A model generated the notes under the pieces. That model searched no databases. It saw only the letters and a list, made by a program, of their open reading frames with translations, and had not been told where the DNA came from. A program made the position numbers and the translations under genes. A stretch of 10,547 bases of DNA from Candidatus Woesearchaeota archaeon (lineage in GTDB: Archaea; Nanobdellota; Nanobdellia; SCGC-AAA011-G17; JACPNG01), in NCBI GenBank assembly GCA_018303705.1, contig JAGVXQ010000057.1:1-10547 (forward strand), written 5' to 3'. How positions within the stretch are numbered: position 1 is the stretch's first letter; every line of letters starts with the position of its first letter. Below, in pieces: positions 7,251 through 10,547 of the stretch.

Positions 7251-7260
7251 GGATCTGAAC

Positions 7261-8130
7261 CTAATAAGTAAGCTTAGTTACTACCTTGCCCTTCTTGAAT
7301 ATCCTTATGACACCACCGCTTTCAGAAACAACTATAGCTATTGTATCATCTGCATGCTTTGTTATGCTAGCGCAGCTTCTATGCCTTGTTCCCAAGCCGT
7401 GTGCAAGCTCAAGCTCTGGGTCAGCAATGTTGATGTAAGCACCTGCAGTAAGTATTGTGCCATCCTTGTCTATTATGAAAGCACCATCAAGCTGTGAGAA
7501 TTCTTTAACAGTCTCCTTTAGGCTAGGATCTTGTATCTTCCTAAGCTCTTCAGGATATCCAGCAAAAGGATTGAATATCATCTGTTTTGTGTGCTTTAAT
7601 GTGTTTCCTTTGTCGCCTATTACAAAAGCAGTCCCTATTTTCTTGCCTTCTCGGCCTTCTTTCGCTATGTCAATAGCTATGTTAAGCACGCTGTCAAAAA
7701 CCAATGGGTCTATTCCTTCAGTAAGCTTCTGTGTTGACACTTTGAAGAATACCTTGTCAACCTCAAATATGAATATAAGCCCTGTATATCCGGCTCCGAT
7801 GCTCTCATCTGTTACGCAAACAACCTTATGACCTATGTTCAATATCTTTTTTACCACGAGCTCCCTAAGAAGCTCCTTCAATGGCATCAATCCCCCGTCT
7901 ACAGCCTTCAGTATTGTTGTATTGTAATCCTCGAACCTGTAGAACATCTTGTCATCATTCCTCTTGAATATTATTCCTTTTACATTAAGCGAGAATGTTT
8001 CTTCTAGAACAGCTTCATCTTCCTCTTCCTTTGTAATGAACAATATGACATCAGCGCCAATGTCATGCGCCAACCTTGCTACTGTCTCGCTTATAGTCTT
8101 GCTTATGTCACTGCTTTTTTCTATTGGCAT
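7261..8130 (-). CDS. dacZ: Diadenylate cyclase, archaeal DacZ type
   Basis: DacZ makes the second messenger c-di-AMP from two ATP. The C-terminal half is a DisA_N (DAC) domain with both catalytic signatures: LDGAFII (Asp215-Gly216-Ala217) and GTRHRSCASITK (Arg249-His250-Arg251). The N-terminal ~130 residues form the accessory alpha/beta domain of archaeal DacZ, with ADVILFITKEE and HKVVCVTDES suggesting a nucleotide-binding fold. No transmembrane segment is present, unlike bacterial CdaA, so the enzyme should be soluble. The length of 289 residues fits a complete protein. The promoter faces that of the membrane protein at 8242. In archaea c-di-AMP has been linked to osmotic balance; no obvious effector or phosphodiesterase lies in this window. 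Confidence 0.93.
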   Translation of the reverse strand: MPIEKSSDISKTISETVARLAHDIGADVILFITKEEEDEAVLEETFSLNVKGIIFKRNDDKMFYRFEDYNTTILKAVDGGLMPLKELLRELVVKKILNIGHKVVCVTDESIGAGYTGLIFIFEVDKVFFKVSTQKLTEGIDPLVFDSVLNIAIDIAKEGREGKKIGTAFVIGDKGNTLKHTKQMIFNPFAGYPEELRKIQDPSLKETVKEFSQLDGAFIIDKDGTILTAGAYINIADPELELAHGLGTRHRSCASITKHADDTIAIVVSESGGVIRIFKKGKVVTKLTY

Positions 8131-8153
8131 AAACTGGAAATTGCCCTTTTCTT

Positions 8154-8159
8154 TTTAAA
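8154..8159 (-). promoter_or_regulatory. Probable TATA box of dacZ
   Basis: TTTAAA on the minus strand, within an AT-rich stretch, lies about 27 nt before the ATG at 8128-8130, which has no Shine-Dalgarno. A leaderless message is likely. The box is weaker than others in the window. Confidence 0.4.
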
Positions 8160-8210
8160 TGTTTATTTTATTTTTTAGTGGTGAGCAGATATTTTTTATG
8201 TTAGTCATAA

Positions 8211-8218
8211 TTTATATA
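8211..8218 (+). promoter_or_regulatory. TATA box of the two-TM protein gene
   Basis: TTTATATA lies about 27 nt before the ATG at 8242, the spacing for leaderless transcription, and supports that start codon. Confidence 0.65.
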
Positions 8219-8241
8219 TTTGATTAGTATGCAATTAAACT

Positions 8242-9114
8242 ATGCAAAAAAGAGAATTTGCCTGGTTGTTATCAATTTTTTTGCTTGTTTTCGGTTTACT
8301 CCTCATATTAAGCCCTGATGCGACTATTACTGGCGCTGCAATAGGCACTGCAATAATTCCATCCATTGGTTTCATTGCTGGCATCTTGTCGCTAATCTCT
8401 GGAATATTATTGCTTCCAGGCAATTCAAGTGATATAAGCAAAGAACAACCTGATTTGGAAGGCAAGGTAGCAAGATTGCTAGTGGAAGACAATAGGTATG
8501 TAGTGAGGTTTGTTGACACGAGCTATGTCTTATCTCGTGAATTGGGGCATAATGTATCAGCAAAAAGCGCAGAAGAGGTATTAGGAGAACTAAGGCAAGA
8601 ATTCAGTTCAGACAATGAATTAAAGCACATATTGCAGGAAGAGTTAAGAAAAAACGGCTACTTTAAAGCAGCTTACATGCAAAGAGACATAGTTGGCAAA
8701 CTAGAAGAAAGCGCAGTTGCAACTTACGCAGACAAATTTCTGAGTGAATGGGATCCAGATTATATGGGATTTGTGCCACCAAAAAACAAGTACTTGAGAT
8801 ACAAAAACGAAGATACAGTTAAGCTTACAAGAAAGGATGTATATGATACTAGAAAGGCATTGCCTGCCATGGAAAAAAACATAACCGGATTCAAAGTATT
8901 GGACAAATTCATTGGGAACCATGATGTTAATGTTGAATACAATGGTGCACGCTTTAGGATACTGGCTGGAAGCCTCAATTCATATGAGGTTCCTTTAAGA
9001 AACATCATGTGGGCCTTAAAAAGAATAGCAGAAGAAGATGTAAAAGCAGGAAACATAAACGATAGTGAGAAGAGATTAAGAATTGAGGTACTAACTAAAT
9101 CTATCTTTGATTAG
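8242..9114 (+). CDS. Hypothetical protein with two N-terminal TM segments and a long soluble domain
   Basis: I do not recognise this 290-residue protein. Residues 6-24 and about 32-58 are strongly hydrophobic, joined by a short loop SPDATIT. The second segment is Gly/Ala/Ile-rich (TGAAIGTAIIPSIG). The two segments form a hairpin anchor, leaving about 230 residues on the same side as the N-terminus, probably cytoplasmic given the basic MQKRE start. That domain is charged and mostly helical, with a beta-like stretch HDVNVEYNGARFRILAGSL near residue 230 and the short motif EVPLRNIMWALKRI after it. The TATA box at 8211 supports the start. It is divergent from dacZ, and its last 14 bp overlap the 3' end of the convergent gene at 9101-9526. 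Confidence 0.8.
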   Translation: MQKREFAWLLSIFLLVFGLLLILSPDATITGAAIGTAIIPSIGFIAGILSLISGILLLPGNSSDISKEQPDLEGKVARLLVEDNRYVVRFVDTSYVLSRELGHNVSAKSAEEVLGELRQEFSSDNELKHILQEELRKNGYFKAAYMQRDIVGKLEESAVATYADKFLSEWDPDYMGFVPPKNKYLRYKNEDTVKLTRKDVYDTRKALPAMEKNITGFKVLDKFIGNHDVNVEYNGARFRILAGSLNSYEVPLRNIMWALKRIAEEDVKAGNINDSEKRLRIEVLTKSIFD

Positions 9115-9526
9115 GCAGAATTCTATAGCCTGATTCGGTTAGGATCCTTTCAACTTCATTTCTATGCTCATCATCGCATATTTGGTATAAGCCGGTCTGC
9201 TTGTTTCGTTCCATGCTTAGTTTAACATCCACCAATAGATTTTCAAGCCCAGACAACTGGCAATAATGTATGTCCATGTTTCTTTTGTCATGAAGGTAAC
9301 TTAACAATATAGAAATATGCCCAATATCAAAGAATTCAAAAGAATAGCCTTTGGCACTGATAACACCACTTACAATGCCTATCAGATCTGGCTTTAGCTC
9401 TATTACAGCAGCATGCATTTCATCTTGGCATGAAACAAATCTCTTTAAGCATTTTGCAGTTTCAACCAGGGAATATTCTTTTAATGGTTCAACCATTGCA
9501 ATCAAACTCTTATCCAAGTCTTTCAT
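9101..9526 (-). CDS. Hypothetical small soluble protein
   Basis: I do not recognise this 141-residue protein. It has a balanced soluble composition with mixed helix and strand character, four Cys (26, 33, 89, 117) not arranged as a zinc-binding pair, and no clear membrane segment, although 47-56 (PDLIGIVSGV) and 68-77 (IGHISILLSY) are hydrophobic. The ATG at 9524-9526 has a TTATAAA box (minus strand, 9550-9556) about 26 nt upstream, so it probably has its own leaderless transcript although ogt lies 50 bp upstream on the same strand. Its 3' end overlaps the convergent gene by 14 bp. Confidence 0.72.
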   Translation of the reverse strand: MKDLDKSLIAMVEPLKEYSLVETAKCLKRFVSCQDEMHAAVIELKPDLIGIVSGVISAKGYSFEFFDIGHISILLSYLHDKRNMDIHYCQLSGLENLLVDVKLSMERNKQTGLYQICDDEHRNEVERILTESGYRILPNQR

Positions 9527-9549
9527 GGAATCTACTCAATTCAACAAAA

Positions 9550-9556
9550 TTTATAA
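9550..9556 (-). promoter_or_regulatory. TATA box of the gene at 9101-9526
   Basis: TTATAAA on the minus strand, about 26 nt before the ATG at 9524-9526, between that gene and the ogt stop. Confidence 0.55.
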
Positions 9557-9576
9557 GCCTTTTTATCACCCTCAAG

Positions 9577-9867
9577 TTAAAACTTAAAAAGGTACTTGAC
9601 CAAATTTACCCTGCTGTTCTTTACCTTAATCTTTTCTTTTTTAAGCAATAATATCTTCTTTTTTATGCCATGATTAAAACCACCAACAAAACCATTTGAT
9701 TTTATTACCCTGTGGCATGGCACATCTTTACTGCAATTATTGTTCAATGCATTTCCAACAGCTCGGTACGCTTTGCAGTTTAGCATTTTTGCTATATCCT
9801 TGTAAGTTGAAACCTTTCCCTTAGGAATCTTTTTTGTTGCATTATAAACCCTTTCGCTGAACCCCAT
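9577..9867 (-). CDS. ogt: O6-alkylguanine-DNA alkyltransferase, DNA-binding domain only
   Basis: This 96-residue repair protein removes alkyl groups from O6 of guanine by transfer to its own Cys. It has IPKGKVSTYKDIA (residues 14-26), the arginine finger in RAVGNAL (Arg35), the active-site motif PCHRVI with Cys51, and a Glu at 78 where the family has its conserved Glu. The Cys separates it from alkyltransferase-like proteins, which lack it. The N-terminal domain present in Ogt/Ada is absent, as in other short archaeal forms. The frame extends upstream, but the ATG at 9865-9867 is preferred because the family sequence starts there (FSERVY) and a TTTATATA box lies about 28 nt before it. It is divergent from the dph2 fragment, 36 bp between starts. 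Confidence 0.88.
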   Translation of the reverse strand: MGFSERVYNATKKIPKGKVSTYKDIAKMLNCKAYRAVGNALNNNCSKDVPCHRVIKSNGFVGGFNHGIKKKILLLKKEKIKVKNSRVNLVKYLFKF

Positions 9868-9874
9868 GGAAATG

Positions 9875-9899
9875 TTTATATGGGTTCTTTCTATATAAA
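9875..9899. promoter_or_regulatory. Overlapping divergent leaderless promoters of ogt and dph2
   Basis: The gap between the two ATGs is 36 bp. TTTATAT (9875-9881, plus) is about 26 nt before the dph2 ATG, and TTTATATA (9892-9899, minus) is about 28 nt before the ogt ATG. Each box lies inside the other promoter's start region, so the two transcription complexes could hardly bind at once. Confidence 0.55.
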
Positions 9900-9903
9900 A
9901 ATT

Positions 9904-10149
9904 ATGGAATCTTATGATTTGGAACTTGGTAATGTTGTAAAAGAAATAAAGAAAAATAAACACAAGCTTGTGTGCATACAACTGCCTGATGGCTTAAAAC
10001 CCAAGGCAGCAGAAATAGCAGATTACATAGAGAAAAATACAAAGGCAAGGGTTGTAGTCTGGCTTGGTTCCTGCTTCGGGGCATGTGACATAACAGAAAT
10101 AAAAGGTATTGATTTGCTTGTGCAGTGGGGCCATTCAGAATGGGTTTAA
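9904..10149 (+). pseudogene. dph2: Dph2 fragment: first domain of diphthamide synthase only
   Basis: Archaeal Dph2 starts diphthamide formation on elongation factor 2 using a radical reaction at a [4Fe-4S] cluster held by three Cys, one from each of three similar domains, in about 320-340 residues. This ORF has 81 residues and matches only the first domain: YDLELGNVVKEIKK, then LPDGLKP, then GSCFGACDI carrying the first cluster Cys, then GHSEWV, followed by TAA at 10147-10149. Domains 2 and 3 are absent, and a new promoter and gene begin within 60 bp. It may be a decayed gene or one half of a split gene whose rest lies elsewhere. A second ATG at 9880 is in frame, but homologs start at MxxYDLE and the TATA box fits 9904. 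Confidence 0.8.
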
Positions 10150-10165
10150 GTGATACTTAGAAAAG

Positions 10166-10174
10166 TTTATATTT
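10166..10174 (+). promoter_or_regulatory. TATA box of the gene at 10208
   Basis: TTTATATTT is centred about 38 nt before the ATG at 10208, predicting a leader of roughly 12 nt. This favours 10208 over the in-frame ATG at 10217 only weakly. Confidence 0.5.
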
Positions 10175-10207
10175 GGATAGTTAATTTGAATTAAAAGTAC
10201 TAAAAAG

Positions 10208-10547
10208 ATGGGATTGATGGCCAAAAAAGCACAAGTAACTAATTTTGTGGTATTGGGTGTGGTAATTATATTGATTATTGTTTTAGTATACTTTATTTCA
10301 GGACAGAGGAGCACAAAGAGTTTATTGTTGCAAAGCAATAAGGTTAACAAAGACGTAGAGAGATTAAATGCGTTTTTTCTGGATTGTATTGAATTAGTAG
10401 GAGAAGAAGCAGTATATTATGTTGGCCAACATGGTGGTTATTTTGATTTATCAAATAACTCTATATTTGGCGTGCCTTATTACTTATTTGATGGCAAGAT
10501 CTCTATGCCTACTAGGCAAGATATTGAGAATGAGATTTCTAGCTATA
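10208..10547 (+). CDS. Membrane-anchored extracytoplasmic protein, N-terminal part (cut by window end)
   Basis: The frame is open from ATG 10208 to the last base, 113 residues so far. A basic start (MAKK) is followed by one hydrophobic segment at about residues 13-30 (FVVLGVVIILIIVLVYFI), suggesting an N-terminal anchor with the rest outside the cell. The outer part has LNAFFLDCIELVGEEAVYY, then GQHGGYF, then VPYYLFDGK and MPTRQDIENEISSY. This pattern resembles a type of uncharacterised surface protein that I recall as common in DPANN genomes; that is memory, not a search result. An in-frame ATG at 10217 would give a start three residues later. Confidence 0.72.
   Translation, partial: MGLMAKKAQVTNFVVLGVVIILIIVLVYFISGQRSTKSLLLQSNKVNKDVERLNAFFLDCIELVGEEAVYYVGQHGGYFDLSNNSIFGVPYYLFDGKISMPTRQDIENEISSY

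Noticed and set aside
7241..7263. Minus-strand GTTCAGATCC resembling a tRNA T-loop and 3' acceptor end
   Set aside because: The 5' side of the T-stem does not pair beyond two bases, it runs into the dacZ stop codon, and no other tRNA arms are present. A degraded tRNA-end attachment site cannot be excluded but is not supported.
9868..9981. Upstream extension of ogt to an ATG at 9981
   Set aside because: It would run through the ogt TATA box and into the dph2 coding region; the extra 38 residues are hydrophobic/aromatic noise and the family sequence begins at FSERVY.
1..10547. CRISPR array, insertion sequence, rRNA or complete tRNA
   Set aside because: No regularly spaced repeats, transposase motifs, or cloverleaf-compatible stretches were seen on either strand.

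Overview
The window looks archaeal, most likely from a small-genome (DPANN-type) lineage. Evidence: an archaeal diadenylate cyclase (DacZ), a diphthamide-synthesis Dph2 fragment, a PEP synthase, an alkyltransferase reduced to its DNA-binding domain, AT-rich DNA, and TTTATATA-like boxes about 25-30 bp upstream of many start codons, as expected for leaderless archaeal transcripts. A few genes instead have good Shine-Dalgarno (SD) sites (ppsA: GAGGTGAT before a TTG start; the gene at 810-1508: GAGGAGTGA). Lineage is inferred from gene content and was not computed.

Layout. 1-776 (+): the tail of an unidentified gene overlaps (ATGA) a stand-alone C39-like cysteine peptidase. Its GGAGG sits 49 nt before the ATG, but a hairpin fills almost all of that gap. 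810-1508 (-): unrecognised helical protein. 1509-1894: non-coding, with a row of hairpins ending in a T-run (candidate small RNA or 31-codon ORF). 1895-4097 (-): ppsA, broken by a frameshift at about 3840 where roughly 25 conserved residues are also missing. 4196-5962 (+): ABC exporter half-transporter, divergent from ppsA, with an apparent 8-residue gap in the nucleotide-binding domain. 5963-6238: spacer. 6239-7174 (-): complete class II Fic protein, visibly more AT-rich than its neighbours and bracketed by 10-bp direct repeats. 7261-8130 (-): dacZ, divergent from 8242-9114 (+), an unrecognised two-TM protein. 9101-9526 (-): small unrecognised protein whose 3' end overlaps the previous gene. 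9577-9867 (-): ogt, divergent from 9904-10149 (+), a Dph2 fragment carrying only the first of three domains. 10208-end (+): membrane-anchored extracytoplasmic protein, cut by the window.

Most genes seem to be transcribed singly from their own promoters, and I see no clear multi-gene system. The main points of interest are the SD-hairpin-ATG arrangement before the peptidase, the candidate RNA at 1630-1720, the possible Fic insertion, and three conserved genes (ppsA, the ABC exporter, dph2) that each lack sequence their families normally have. The last could reflect gene decay, split or reduced genes, or local assembly error.
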